A stretch of DNA of 48,902 nucleotides. It comes from CAZOHG01 sp964579725. Its GTDB lineage: Bacteria > Zhuqueibacterota > JdFR-76 > BMS3Abin05. The DNA lies in assembly GCA_964579725.1 (NCBI GenBank), contig CAZOHG010000026.1, positions 1 through 48,902 of the forward strand, in the 5' to 3' direction. The position numbers and the translations under genes are program-made. Below the pieces are notes generated by a model. That model did no database searches, was not told where the DNA came from, and was given only the letters and a program-made list of their open reading frames with translations. Below are positions 34,970-45,700 of this stretch, piece after piece. The number at the start of each line of letters is the position of its first letter. Positions within the stretch are counted from its first letter, which is position 1.

Positions 34970-36007
34970 TTAGCCTCCGAAAAAGACCGACCACCAGGTG
35001 TCCACAAAAGCGTGAACCAGAGCCCCTGCCGTCATTTTCTTCGTTCGAATGTAGGTTAAACCGTAATACCAACCGGCAATGGACGCCAAAATGACGTACA
35101 CCCACGGGAAGTCCCAGGTACCGAGGGCTCCCAGATGAAGGTGTAGAAACGGTGCATTGTGGTTGTCTCCGTGCGCCAACCCAAAAATAAGGGACGAAAT
35201 AGCCAGAGCAATCCAAAGGCCGTTTTTCCCCCGAATGGTTTTCTGGAGAAAATTGTGGATCATTCCCCGAAACAGGATTTCTTCGGGGATCCCGGTAAAC
35301 AGAAAAATGGCAATGTACTGGACAATCCACTGGTACCAAGGAAGCAGGTGCGGAGTTGGGCGAATAAAATGCAAAGGCATGCCAATGGGTACGGCAAAGA
35401 AAACAATAAAAATTCCAAAATAGGCTGCCACTTTCCTCAAATCCTCCCGCGTCCAGAGAAAATTGAATCCGAATCCCTCCACCGGTTTGAAAACCAAAAA
35501 TAAGTAGAGTCCCTCCACCAGGGCAGCCAATTTAAAATAATCGACCCCTTCGGAAAGGGGGGCGGAAATCTTGGGGAGCTGCCCGAATTCAATGGGTAAC
35601 CAGATCAGTAAAATCGCCAGAGCATTCCAAATATTTAGCCGCTGTCCGTCCGACCGGTCGGCAACAATTGCCAGATAGGGCAAGGCAAGGTACAGAAATC
35701 CTTTTAGCGCGGCTGCGCCGCTCAATTGACCGGCCAATCCGGCGTAGACTAAATACACCCCGTACAAAGCCAGCGGCGGCAACGCCCCCGCAGTGGATTT
35801 TCCTTTAAATGAAACCTGCCATTTTTCCACCCACTGATCGATGGAAAAACCGAAAAGCGCAGCCAAAAGCACCCCGTAAACACTTAAGGACAAAAACCAC
35901 CCGACCGACAACGCCTGTCGGGAAACGCCGAAAACAATTGCCACAAAAAACGCCAGGAACAACAACGTCCAGAACATGCGTATTTCTTTGGCATGCTGCC
36001 CGTTCAT
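34970..36007 (-). CDS. CPBP-family intramembrane metalloprotease (CAAX/Abi type)
   Basis: 345-residue inner-membrane protein with about eight hydrophobic helices. The three family motifs are present near the C-terminus: EEILFRG (EExxxR), FGLAHGDNHN (FxxxH) and LVHAFVDTW (HxxxD). The ATG has AAGGAAG upstream. It follows the secreted GH57/GH38-like gene by 54 bases on the same strand and is probably co-transcribed. Family members act on prenylated peptides, bacteriocins or anti-sigma factors, or have no known substrate; the target here is unknown. Confidence 0.88.
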   Translation of the reverse strand: MNGQHAKEIRMFWTLLFLAFFVAIVFGVSRQALSVGWFLSLSVYGVLLAALFGFSIDQWVEKWQVSFKGKSTAGALPPLALYGVYLVYAGLAGQLSGAAALKGFLYLALPYLAIVADRSDGQRLNIWNALAILLIWLPIEFGQLPKISAPLSEGVDYFKLAALVEGLYLFLVFKPVEGFGFNFLWTREDLRKVAAYFGIFIVFFAVPIGMPLHFIRPTPHLLPWYQWIVQYIAIFLFTGIPEEILFRGMIHNFLQKTIRGKNGLWIALAISSLIFGLAHGDNHNAPFLHLHLGALGTWDFPWVYVILASIAGWYYGLTYIRTKKMTAGALVHAFVDTWWSVFFGG

Positions 36008-36061
36008 TTTAGGTCTTCCTTTCTGTTGATTTTTGCCAATCCCTTTTTCCCAAATTCCCGG

Positions 36062-37834
36062 TTATTTTCCGGCCAAAAATTCTTCCGGCATGACACGATT
36101 TAGTAAAACAGTACCCTTTTCGATTCGAATGCGGTACACCGGCCACACATTCAGCCGATCGGCCACGGAGAGCGCTTGGCGCGGGGAAGCCTTGTAAAGG
36201 TAAAACACCATGTGCGTCCCCGGCAAATCCTTTCGGACACCTTCCCGAAAAACAAGCTGATTTTTCCGGTAATTCCAGGTAGCGGCGAGATGCTCCACGT
36301 AATTGTCTTTGATTAAATTCCACCCGTTTCCCAGCGTAAACAGTCCGTTGGAAAGTGACAAAATGGGATCGTGCAGCAAATTGTCGGGCACGGCGACCAA
36401 GGAATCCTCCCCCATTGGTGCCGAATAAAAATGCTGTTTGCCCGTCAGGGGGAAAGCAATGTCCACCAAACCGTCTTCCGGACGCGCACCGAAAACATCG
36501 AGTCGGTACAAAACGGGGGAAAATTTCTTCACGGTGATTTTGGCGTATTTGGCGCGGATTCGAATCGGAACCGGAGAATAGTCCGTTTGCACCGCAACCG
36601 CCTGCGGAACCGCTTCCTCCGGCGTCACACTGCCGGTTTTTAAATCCACCAGTACCGTTTTGTCCGAAAGTTTGGCGGCCTGGAGCGTTTGTTTAATGAG
36701 CACGGCGGCGCCCTGTTCGGCGATTGCGCACTCTTCGTCGGTGTAGCGCACTTCAATTGGCAAAGGCGACCAGCCGGAGGAATCCGACACTTCGCCCAAC
36801 AAAAGGTGGCGCCAGGAAAGATTCAAAAGCGATTTCAAAAGGGCGTTGTTCGCCCCCAATTTTTCAGCCAGGTGGGTCAGCGTTTCCGCAACCAACACCC
36901 ACCCGCGGGCAATGAAATTTCTGGCTCGCGTTAACCCGTCCTTCTCATTTCCACTGCCCTGTTTGCCCAGCCAATTGTAGGGTCCCCCCGCTCCCATATT
37001 CCACGTACCTTCCGGAATGTACGCCATTTTCGGAATTTTCGATTGTTTTTGCTTTAAAATTTTCACAAACTCCGAAACAGTAACAAAGCGGTAGCCCTGT
37101 TTTTCCAACTGCGAAAATTTCGCAATATTTTTCTTTTCCCAATCCGGAACCCGGTAAAAATCGCTGCCGTAATCCCGTGTGCTGAATACCTCGCCGTCGT
37201 CAAAAAAGGCCCAATCCCATTGACAGCACCGCAGATTTTTCTGGCCGCCGCCCAAAAAAATGAGCATTTTTTTGCCGGCATACTCAAATTCTTGAAGCGG
37301 CACCCCCGTCTGTCGGTAATAGCCGTAGGGATTCGAACTGGTCACCACCACGTCGTATTTTCCGTGAAGAGCCGATGCAATGGCCGGAGAAAATTGAAGT
37401 TCCTGTGCAAAGAAAACACGGGACCGCTTGAGATTTAATTTTTTCAGAACCCTGTCGCTTAGCTGCACCGATCGCTGCATGTCAATGGCCGGGTAACCGA
37501 TAAAAAATTGGTCGGAATAATGGGCAACCACCAATTCCAACTGCCCTGCCTCTATTAGATGCCGCAAATGTGCCAACACATCGGGAAATTCTTCCTGAAT
37601 GACCTGGAGTGCCCAGGCCTGAATTTCAAAATCACCCTTGTAATTGGGGTGCTGGTCATAAAACTTCAGCAAAGGTCGAATGCACTGGCGGACAATGCGG
37701 CGTTCAATACGCTGGTCACCGGCTACATATTGAAGATTAAAATGGTAAACGGCCATGGCATATTTAGGTTTAGCATTCGTTTGCGTAAAAAAAAGCAAAA
37801 CCAACAACACGGGTAACACAGTAAAACGTTTCAT
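36062..37834 (-). CDS. Secreted glycoside hydrolase/deacetylase-barrel protein, GH57/GH38-like
   Basis: 590 residues with a signal peptide (1-21, ending TNA) followed by KPKYAMAVYHFNLQYVAGD. The first 300 residues look like the (beta/alpha)7 barrel of GH57/GH38 enzymes: an early His-x-Asn strand, FEIQAWALQVIQEEFPDVL, LELVVAHYSDQFF and SRVFFAQELQFSPAIA, with a Glu in the region of the GH57 nucleophile. The C-terminal half is beta-rich and of unknown type. A polysaccharide-acting exported enzyme is inferred, not shown. ATG 37834 has GGAG seven bases upstream; a long N-terminal extension to 37921 lacks signal character. Likely co-transcribed with the CPBP gene. Confidence 0.6.
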   Translation of the reverse strand: MKRFTVLPVLLVLLFFTQTNAKPKYAMAVYHFNLQYVAGDQRIERRIVRQCIRPLLKFYDQHPNYKGDFEIQAWALQVIQEEFPDVLAHLRHLIEAGQLELVVAHYSDQFFIGYPAIDMQRSVQLSDRVLKKLNLKRSRVFFAQELQFSPAIASALHGKYDVVVTSSNPYGYYRQTGVPLQEFEYAGKKMLIFLGGGQKNLRCCQWDWAFFDDGEVFSTRDYGSDFYRVPDWEKKNIAKFSQLEKQGYRFVTVSEFVKILKQKQSKIPKMAYIPEGTWNMGAGGPYNWLGKQGSGNEKDGLTRARNFIARGWVLVAETLTHLAEKLGANNALLKSLLNLSWRHLLLGEVSDSSGWSPLPIEVRYTDEECAIAEQGAAVLIKQTLQAAKLSDKTVLVDLKTGSVTPEEAVPQAVAVQTDYSPVPIRIRAKYAKITVKKFSPVLYRLDVFGARPEDGLVDIAFPLTGKQHFYSAPMGEDSLVAVPDNLLHDPILSLSNGLFTLGNGWNLIKDNYVEHLAATWNYRKNQLVFREGVRKDLPGTHMVFYLYKASPRQALSVADRLNVWPVYRIRIEKGTVLLNRVMPEEFLAGK

Positions 37835-38230
37835 TGGAATTCTCCGGCCTAATCGATTCAAATCATTCAGAAAAATCGCGACTCTCCTTTTCTTCACCGA
37901 TTCGTGCCTTTCAAGCGGCACTTTTTCTCACTCGCAAAAAAAGATGAACGCGGCTTCCCTATTACTTTCCTTATCTTATTAGGGCAAAAACCAATCGGAC
38001 ACTCCAGTTTAGCCGCACGCAAAATATGGGAAAACATCTCGCCACTCAAAATCCAAAAAATAAAGCCTTTCTCGCTTTCTCCCCTTTCTTCTGTTCTTTT
38101 GGGAAACCAAAATACCGATTGCGAGCCCCCTAAAACCGGAAGCAAAAACGCCCCCCTCTTTACCTGGTTTTTCTTTACACCCGTTTTACAAAAGGAAAGA
38201 CGTTCATCGTCGGAAAAACAAGTCCACCGA
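37835..38230. other. Intergenic region upstream of the GH57/GH38-like gene
   Basis: No credible gene. A 123-codon + frame (37904-38275) spans it but reads through the terminator hairpin at its end, has no SD and has Lys/Ser/Pro-rich random-looking composition. A promoter for the - strand glycosidase gene should lie here, but no pair of hexamers close to consensus stands out. Confidence 0.45.
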
Positions 38231-38267
38231 AAACAAAAAAGCGGGGACGCCAAAGCTCCGTCCCCGC
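38231..38267 (-). terminator. Terminator after the solo T9SS gene (end of module C unit)
   Basis: Perfect 9-bp GC-rich stem GCGGGGACG/CGTCCCCGC (38241-38249 and 38259-38267) with a nine-base loop, followed on the - strand by TTTTTTGTTT. It lies ten bases after the stop at 38277. Confidence 0.95.
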
Positions 38268-38276
38268 CGATTTAAA

Positions 38277-39404
38277 TTACTTCATTAACAACATTTTTTT
38301 CACAGTTTTGTGCGAGCCGTTTACCAATTCACAGAAATACACGCCGCTCTGAACTTTTTGTCCCAGGCGATTCGTTCCATTCCATCGGACGCTGTGTTGC
38401 CCCACGGCAACGGTTCCGTCGACCAATGTTTTTACCAACTGACCAGCTTCGTTGAAAATCCGAAGCGTCGTTCGAGCCTGGTTGGGTACGGAGAAGGAAA
38501 TGGTTGTGGTAGGATTAAACGGATTCGGGTAATTTTGACGCAGGGCAAAGGTAGCCGGTACATTGGTTCCTTTTTCATTCACTGCGGTAGCTGTTGGTGC
38601 CGTAACAACGATGTCGTCCAAAACAATTTCGTCACCGCCCGGAGGGGTTCCCAAAAGGCCGAACATGGTGTACTTTCCTTCAACCCGCGGACTCGGATCG
38701 GTCGCTTCAATATTCCAGGTTGAGGGTTCGTCTTCCGGGTAGCCTTCCCAAACTTTCACTTTCAAATCGCCGTTGTTCAAATAAAATTTGAAATAATAAT
38801 ACACATTCATTTGAAAGGAATAGCTTCCCTCACCGAAATACGTCCACTGGTCGGGCTGCAGGGCTTTCAGTTCGCCCTCGTATTTACCGATTCGGTATTT
38901 ACCTTCCAAAGGGCTGATGTACAAAACGTAGGCAGGGGATTCGGTCGGGTCAGCATCGGGCATGGTTTCCGAAGAATCGGTCTGCACCATACGCGTCGCC
39001 ACGATAAAATAAGAGCTGGTAATATTCAAAAAAGCCACTTTAAACGAAATAATCTGATTGGGGTCGCTGTAATTATTGGCGACGAGTAATTTGTGGGTTT
39101 TGGCTTTGTCGGTGGTGTCAATTTCCGGCACACCATTGGTTTGAACCAATCCCACACCGGCCATACCCGAATAGCTGCCCGATTTAATGTGCAATTCACC
39201 GTTATTCGTTTCCTCAATAACCTGGTTGAGCACGTTGTCCGACGGCCCGTAATACAACCAGCCCACATTGTGTAAAGCCCCCGGATCGGTGGCAAAATCA
39301 TCGAAATGATCTTCCCAATAAACAGGCAATTCCTGGGCAAACAGGGCACCCGCAAAAACGGCCATTAACACAAGGCCCAGAACAAACATCAAACCTTTTT
39401 TCAT
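38277..39404 (-). CDS. Secreted protein with canonical T9SS type A sorting domain
   Basis: 375 residues. The signal peptide (1-23, ending LFA) is followed by QELPVYWEDHFDDFAT. A beta-sandwich of concanavalin/LamG-like appearance (about 25-270) carries FKVAFLNI, YYYFKFYLNNGDLKVKVW and EIVLDDIVV, which often marks a carbohydrate-binding or laminin-like fold. The C-terminal 80 residues are a canonical T9SS type A domain: NYPNPFNPTTTISFSV, IFNEAGQLVKTLV, GVYFCEL, ending MLLMK. ATG 39404 has GGAGG seven bases upstream. It follows the module C PorV gene by 158 bases with no promoter seen, so it may be a fourth member of that unit. Confidence 0.85.
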   Translation of the reverse strand: MKKGLMFVLGLVLMAVFAGALFAQELPVYWEDHFDDFATDPGALHNVGWLYYGPSDNVLNQVIEETNNGELHIKSGSYSGMAGVGLVQTNGVPEIDTTDKAKTHKLLVANNYSDPNQIISFKVAFLNITSSYFIVATRMVQTDSSETMPDADPTESPAYVLYISPLEGKYRIGKYEGELKALQPDQWTYFGEGSYSFQMNVYYYFKFYLNNGDLKVKVWEGYPEDEPSTWNIEATDPSPRVEGKYTMFGLLGTPPGGDEIVLDDIVVTAPTATAVNEKGTNVPATFALRQNYPNPFNPTTTISFSVPNQARTTLRIFNEAGQLVKTLVDGTVAVGQHSVRWNGTNRLGQKVQSGVYFCELVNGSHKTVKKMLLMK

Positions 39405-39470
39405 TTTACATCCTCCTTTAATTGGTTTCAATCTCCTCGCCTGTACCTTTTCCTACAACTGTTTAAATTC

Positions 39471-39490
39471 CGAAATCACCTCCTTTTCAC
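39471..39490 (-). other. Extended anti-SD-complementary element in the leader of the solo T9SS gene
   Basis: On the - strand: GAAAAGGAGGTGATTTC, almost a full complement of the 16S 3' end, about 80 bases upstream of the real SD and ATG of the downstream gene. It nearly matches the element at 23216-23231 in the leader of the other solo T9SS gene. No usable start follows. Confidence 0.4.
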
Positions 39491-39562
39491 ATTTTCCTGC
39501 GCGGTTTTCCTTTTTGAATGCCAAAACAATCTACGCCTAAAAACTGGCTTCTTCCCTCTAAC

Positions 39563-40606
39563 CTAAAATTCAAAAATCAATGAGAAGCGATTCACATCTT
39601 TGAAATAGCGCGTGAATGTGTAGGCGTAATTCAGCTGGGATTTAACACCGAAGTACCCGAATTTCAACCCGATGCCCCAGGAAAGGGTTTCCACATCGTG
39701 GTTGAACTGGTACCCTGCGCGCAGAGCAAATTTCTTCAGGTAAAGCCACTCCGCCCCGATATGCACCCGCTCGGTGTAGTCACTGGGGTGCATGGCGTCC
39801 ACGTCTACGAGAAATTCGGAGTTGTGCTGCCCGGGTGAGATCATTTGCGCCATATCGACCGCAATGCCCATGCGCAGTTCCATGGGCATTTGGAAGGCTT
39901 CGTACCAATATTTCATATCGGTGGAAAAGTTGCGCATCGACATGCCGAAACGCAAGCCGCGAAATCCGGTGTGGTAAATGGTTCCGAAATCCATTCCCCA
40001 GTGGCGCAGACTCCAATTTTCTTTTCGACGGATTTTCGTCACCTCGCCCGTTTTGGGGTCGGTAACCTCATCGATGACAATTGCTGCGTCTCCCAGATTT
40101 TCATAAACATATTTAAATTTCAAACCAAACGAAAAGCGGTCGCTGACACGTTTGGCATACGACATCCCGAAGGAATAATCCTGGGCACCCACATTTCCGG
40201 TGAGCACGTAGCCATTGGGGTTAATGCTTTTATCCACCCGCCTTGTGCCGGGGATGTTGCCGTAATCCATATTGATCCAATCGAAAGCCACTGTGCCGTA
40301 GTCACCAAAGGAGAGCGCAAAGGCGGCTGTATAAAGATGGGTGTCCACCAGCCAACTCACTTGATTGACTGCCGCAGCGGCATGGTCGATTTCTGTCAAA
40401 ACGGCGGGATTGTAGAACGAGCCGACGATGCCAAATGCGCTGGCCACGGAAGCGTCGCCCATGGCAGCCAATCGGGCGCTGGGGCCAATAGCTAAATACG
40501 TCATGCCGCTCTGAGCGACTTTCTTCTTGGCCGCCATCGCCCGGGGAGTCATTCCTGCAAGGAGCAGTCCTCCGACAAGCAGAGCTATCATAGAATTGCG
40601 TTTCAT
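39563..40606 (-). CDS. PorV/PorQ-family outer-membrane protein (module C)
   Basis: 347-residue PorV-family barrel: signal peptide of about 25 residues (ending AMA), GMTYLAIGPSARLAAMGDASVA, GIVGSFYNPAVLTEID (the usual WNPAGL reads YNPAVL here), RVSDRFSFGLKFKYVYE, then barrel strands with C-terminal Phe (SLIFEF). The altered NPAG motif makes this the most divergent of the four. ATG has GGGAGG four bases upstream, only 11 bases after the cargo stop. An Asp/Lys-rich loop (VIDEVTDPKTGEVTKIRRKE) is peculiar to this copy. Confidence 0.82.
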   Translation of the reverse strand: MKRNSMIALLVGGLLLAGMTPRAMAAKKKVAQSGMTYLAIGPSARLAAMGDASVASAFGIVGSFYNPAVLTEIDHAAAAVNQVSWLVDTHLYTAAFALSFGDYGTVAFDWINMDYGNIPGTRRVDKSINPNGYVLTGNVGAQDYSFGMSYAKRVSDRFSFGLKFKYVYENLGDAAIVIDEVTDPKTGEVTKIRRKENWSLRHWGMDFGTIYHTGFRGLRFGMSMRNFSTDMKYWYEAFQMPMELRMGIAVDMAQMISPGQHNSEFLVDVDAMHPSDYTERVHIGAEWLYLKKFALRAGYQFNHDVETLSWGIGLKFGYFGVKSQLNYAYTFTRYFKDVNRFSLIFEF

Positions 40607-40617
40607 TTTTCCTCCCT

Positions 40618-42693
40618 CTACCGAATAATCACAAATTTACCGGTTGCCGTGCCCAGGTATTTTCCCTGAAGATTCCACCCTTCCACCTGGTAGAAGTACA
40701 CCCCGCTTTTAATCGTTTGCCAGCTATCGCTGATTTGAAACCAAGCCTCATCGGCAGATTCTGGAATGGACCTGGGGTCATCCGGATTCGGGTGATGAAT
40801 GGTGGCCACCAAATCTCCTTTCACTGTAAAAACGCGAATAATGGCTTTGGCCGGTAGCCCTACAAACGAAATCTGGTCTTCTTTTCGCGGGATTTCCCGG
40901 TAATCTTCCACCAGTGTTCCGCCAAAAGCCAATCCTTGAACATGGTAGGGATTGGGAACCACGTAAATAGAGTCCATGTCATTTCGAGCAGCCAGCGAGG
41001 GCACGGCGGCATACTGGTAATTTCGATTGTAAAAATGGCTGGATTCGTTGCCGTCGTGGTCAAACGCCACCACAAAATAATAGTAATTTCGGCCACGCTC
41101 CACTTTTCGGTCGATGTAATTCCATTGTAGCGGGATTCCTGTCCCCTCACCGCATTCCCAGATTTTGGAATACACATTGGTGTATTGCCCCTCTGTACGA
41201 TACACGCGGAAGCCGGCCAAATCCATCTCTCCGGTATCCGGGTCGGGTGCCGGAAGGGCGGAATCAGCAGGGGTGTTTCCGTAATACCAGGTCAGGGTAT
41301 TTTTCCCGGGGCCTGAATCGATCATGAGATTCGGCGCTTCGGGGCCGTCCGGTACGGAAGCCAAACCGTTTTGCCACGTGTGTTGGGCTTCCGACGCAAA
41401 ATGCATCAGTGTGTCCTTTCCCGTCGCAATAATCGCATCTTTGGCCGCATCACCGGTCAACCCGTTCCAAGTCAGTTCACCGTTTTTCCATTTCTTGCCG
41501 TAATCAATCGCTTTCAACCGCGAAATCATGCCGACGGCATTGTACACCACAATGTGAATGCTCTTACCGAAGGGAATGTCGTAAGGGCCGAAAGAAAGAG
41601 AAATCATCGGGTCCTGTACGCGAGGATCCCAGGCATCTTTTACGTCAGGAAGAATATCGGAACCCCGATTCTTTTTACCGGAACTCAAAAACAGGTACAT
41701 TTCCTGGTCCGTTGAGCCTTTGGCTTTTTTGGAAAGCCACTGGCCGTTGGGCAACCAATCGACTGTGGCGGGCTGATTGGGATCGTCCGAAGGATCGTCC
41801 ACCGAAGCGTCTGCGTGCAGAACGCCGAAGCCCACATATTGAGGGGACAAAAATTCACCTGTGACGTCCGAGGGGTCCCCAATGTCATCTCCTTCGTGAC
41901 GGTGGGAATCGCCATCGTAACAATACCACAGACCTCGCAGAGTGTCGCCCGGCATGGCACCGTAGTAGTGAACCCAATCGTCGTGCTCGCCGCCGTTTTT
42001 CTCATGCCCCACGTCTCCGCTGGGAATAAATTCGTACAAAAATCCGAAATACACGCCGTGCAAATCTTGATTGGGTAGTTCAATAGTGCGGTAATTGTTG
42101 TCCGCGTTGCCCGTGTTTTTGAATTCGTAATCCATAATGATGAAACTATCGTATTTGGGATTCGCGAAGGCGTAACTTTTTCGGGTAACCGTAATACCGA
42201 CGTCCGTCGCCCATTTGGTAATAATTTCTTCATCTGCGGGAAGGGTAGGCTTGTAAGCACTCCCCCGGCGAGAATCCAACAGACGCGTTTCCAATTGGCC
42301 GTTTACAATCACATTGGGCAGACGCGCGCGCACATACTTTCGGTTGTAAATGGCGAAGGTGAAATCGGGCGCTTCGTAATTGAGGGGGCCACCCTCCGAC
42401 ACGTAGAAGGTGTGCATTTTTTTATATTTGTCCGTCCAATCCTTCACACCGATCCAATGTCCCCGATAGCGCATATTTTTAAATGTCTGAAAGAAATAAT
42501 CTCCTCCGGGGTACGTCATTTGGTCGGCCACAGGGGCATAATTGGGAATCGTTCCTGTGGCGAACCGGGTATCCCATAATCGGCCAATTTCATGGCTCTG
42601 CAATTTGGATTGAGCTTGAGCCGAGCCGACAATCGCACCAACGCTTAAAACAACCAGCGCCAGCCCCAGGATTTTGCGAATAAACCAGCTCAC
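40618..42693 (-). CDS. Secreted protein with FN3-like and T9SS-like C-terminal domains (module C cargo)
   Basis: 691 residues from GTG 42693 (GGAGG six bases upstream; an upstream in-frame ATG at 42720 precedes the SD). Signal peptide 1-27, ending AQA. A beta-rich block with KYDSFIIMDYEFKNTGNADN is followed by SLSFGPYDIPFGKSIHIVV. An FN3-like domain (NTLTWYYG...GFRVYRTE) precedes the C-terminus VVPNPYHV, VGLPAKAIIRVFT and GVYFYQVE, ending FVIIR. The plan matches the A, B and D cargos, but the Asp-rich calcium-loop insert is absent. Lies 44 bases after the module C receptor and 11 before its PorV. No catalytic domain recognised. Confidence 0.78.
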   Translation of the reverse strand: MSWFIRKILGLALVVLSVGAIVGSAQAQSKLQSHEIGRLWDTRFATGTIPNYAPVADQMTYPGGDYFFQTFKNMRYRGHWIGVKDWTDKYKKMHTFYVSEGGPLNYEAPDFTFAIYNRKYVRARLPNVIVNGQLETRLLDSRRGSAYKPTLPADEEIITKWATDVGITVTRKSYAFANPKYDSFIIMDYEFKNTGNADNNYRTIELPNQDLHGVYFGFLYEFIPSGDVGHEKNGGEHDDWVHYYGAMPGDTLRGLWYCYDGDSHRHEGDDIGDPSDVTGEFLSPQYVGFGVLHADASVDDPSDDPNQPATVDWLPNGQWLSKKAKGSTDQEMYLFLSSGKKNRGSDILPDVKDAWDPRVQDPMISLSFGPYDIPFGKSIHIVVYNAVGMISRLKAIDYGKKWKNGELTWNGLTGDAAKDAIIATGKDTLMHFASEAQHTWQNGLASVPDGPEAPNLMIDSGPGKNTLTWYYGNTPADSALPAPDPDTGEMDLAGFRVYRTEGQYTNVYSKIWECGEGTGIPLQWNYIDRKVERGRNYYYFVVAFDHDGNESSHFYNRNYQYAAVPSLAARNDMDSIYVVPNPYHVQGLAFGGTLVEDYREIPRKEDQISFVGLPAKAIIRVFTVKGDLVATIHHPNPDDPRSIPESADEAWFQISDSWQTIKSGVYFYQVEGWNLQGKYLGTATGKFVIIR

Positions 42694-42737
42694 AGAACAC
42701 CTCCACTGTTTTAAAAGCATCTATTTTCTCCTAAAAA

Positions 42738-45700
42738 TTAGAGATAAAATCGAAAACCAAAAATGAATGTTTTTAGCTTTGCCCAGTACACATCATCCGA
42801 TTCCGTCCGAAGAATCAGAGGGTCACTAACTTTGTCGGTTCCCACTTTGTCCAGACGGCCTGTTTTGTAGAGATCATCAAAATAATCCTCTCCAGCCTGT
42901 CCTCCCGGCGGGTAGCGGTATTTTGTGTGCAGAATGTTGCTGGCATCCATGTAAAACTCCGTCCCGACAGAACCGATTTGGAACCGCTTGGAGATTCGGA
43001 AATTTGCCCAGTAGCGGGAAATCTCTTTAAACCGCACATTGGGATGGGCATCGCGGAACGATTTTCGAGGATGCCGTACGTAATTACCGCCCTGGTAAAA
43101 GAGTTCCGCACTGATCCCAAAATCGCCGAAAAGATGGTATCCCAGAAATTGGGGGCCCCATTTTCGTGGGAACGACAGGTTCACCACGCCTTTGCCGTGG
43201 GGGACGGTTTCGCTCAATTCTGGCCGTGGCACGCCCCTCAAAATTCCGTGGATTCCCACGGTGGGATCATCCGTGACAATAGGTATTTGGCTCAAACCCG
43301 GAACCGACAAATCGGCTTTGCTTTGCTCGGTAATCGTGTAATTGAACCAACCCCGCAAAAAGCGTCCTGTCACTTTCCGCAGTTCTAATTCGATGCCTCG
43401 GATTTCCTGGTAGCCAATCTGGTCGGCCCATTCGCAAATCAAACTCTGGTCGGAATGGGCGTACACCATGCCCCAGGCCATATCGCTGTAATCTTTGTAA
43501 AAGGCGCTGAAATGCACCTGAAACATGTTGCGTACATTTTGGTCGTACCCCAATTCGTAGGCCACGATTTTCTCAAACCCCATGTCCGCGTTTCCCATAA
43601 ATTGGACGCGCGGCCTTTGCCCGTCCAGTACGGTGGTCAGGTTCCCGGACGTGGGAGGCATCTGAGCAAAATGGCCATAGTTAAAATAGATTTTGCTGCT
43701 TGCCGTCAACGGGTGGGAAATCCCAATACGCGGGCTCACGTAAATTTTCGGCTTGGGCCGAAAATACGGGTACGCCCCCCGAACCCCGCGATAGCCCTTG
43801 TTGAATCGTTTCATCGCGTGGTAGATTTCCGCATCCGTCGCATAGTTCAGCACTTGATAAATATTCGGGCGAGACGTATTCACATCATAATAATTGAACC
43901 GTACGCCCAAATTGGCGATCATGCCCTGGAATTCGATTTTATCCTGAGCGTAAATGGCCAAATCAATGGGCCGCATTTCATTTTCCCGCTCAAAAACCTG
44001 AGTGGAATCTTCATTGTGCCAGTGAATACGGTCTTCGTGAATAATATTGTATTTGAGATTAAACCCGGTTTTAATTTCATTCCAATCGTTAATTTGATCG
44101 GTCAAATCGCCCCGCACCTGAAAACGCTTGTTGTAGGAATTGTCCCAGGTGAAGGCGCCGCCGTACATGCGGTAGTGAGAAACCTCGTCGTCCACGCCCT
44201 TTTCCTTGGGAATCCAGCCCGAATGGGGATCGTAATACAGGCGTCCGTGGAAATAGCGGCCGTCTTTTGCACGGGCTGAATCCGGCCGCTGGAGATTCCA
44301 TTTGACCTGAAAATAATTGGCATTCAATTCGTAAAACATGGTAGGCGAAACGATTTTGGTCAGTTTGACTCCGCCGATTCCCGACCAGCGCGTAATAATC
44401 GGCTTGGCAAAGGGATAGTACAAATTCACCCCGCCGCCGCTGTAAGAAATGAGGTCTTCGTCACGCCACTTGCTGGTTGGTTCATTCTGGGTGACTGATC
44501 GGGTGCGCGAAATGAGACCGTCGGTAATGAGCTTTGTACTGGGCGCTATTTCCGTTACCAATTTTAGAGAGCCCACCCGCTCGTCGTAATGGTTTACCGC
44601 TTGCGGAATATTCAGAGGGTGAAATTCGTAGCGCAAGCCGGCCAAATAATTGGTTTTAATGGGCATAAGGGGGACGCGTCCCGAGACCGACATATTCAAA
44701 TTGTGCCCCGCCAAATTACCGTATTTAATCGGTCGGTGCCGCCACTTCCACAATTCATACGCTTCTTGAGGCGTCAAATCGTTATTGGGATTGTTGTCTT
44801 TCATGAGTTGTTCGGAATATTTGTTCCAACCTTCCCAATATTTCCAGATGCCGGCACGGCCTTCTTTCAAGAAAAGGCTGTCACCTTCAAAGGCGTGGGG
44901 GCCGTCCATTAAACGCCATTCCCACCGACTTTGTCGCGAATACCAGCTTCGACCGTAATGCGGCCGGTGAGGCGGGTCGAATTGGTAATCCGCTGAAATA
45001 GACAACTTGTCTCCGGGCGTTTTTGTCACCACATTAATAATTCCCGAGCGAGCGTCGCCGTACTCAGCGTTAAACCCGTTGCGCATGACTTTGATTTCCT
45101 GCACCACTTCGGGGTTAATGCTGATGACAGGACGATTGAACTTCTGGTCGACCATGGACATGCCATCGACTATATAGCCGATTTCATTGGCATCGCCACC
45201 ACGGATCTTAATTTCACCCTCAATGATATTCCCTTCCACACCGGCCTGAAGGGAAAGCACGTCGGCCACACGGTTCGCAAAGGGGGTCTCTTTGTAATCC
45301 TTTTGGGTCACAAAGTTTTCGGTACCCGAAACATCCAATTGAATGGCATCACGCTTGGCTTCCACAACAACCGATTTTCCCATAGAAATCACGGTTGGAC
45401 TCAATTTAAAATTGACAAACGAGGTTCGGTCAACATTAACGATGACCTTTCTGCGCACTTCCGGTGCATACCCAATCATCACAGCCTTGACGGAATAAAT
45501 TCCGGGGGGCACGTGCAAAATAATGAATTCGCCATTGGCAGAGGTGGCCGCACCGAGCCCCAAGCCACTCTTTTTCTCCATATTCCCCTGCCAAATGGAC
45601 GTGATCATGACGTTTACGCCCGGCAAAGGTTGCCCATTGGAGGCGTCAATCACCTTCCCCCGAATTTTCCCGGTGGTACCGGCAAAAACAGTCGCACTAC

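Noticed and set aside
37904..38275. 123-codon + frame in the gap upstream of the GH57/GH38-like gene
   Set aside because: Runs through the GC-rich terminator of the opposite-strand gene, lacks an SD, and has random-looking composition.
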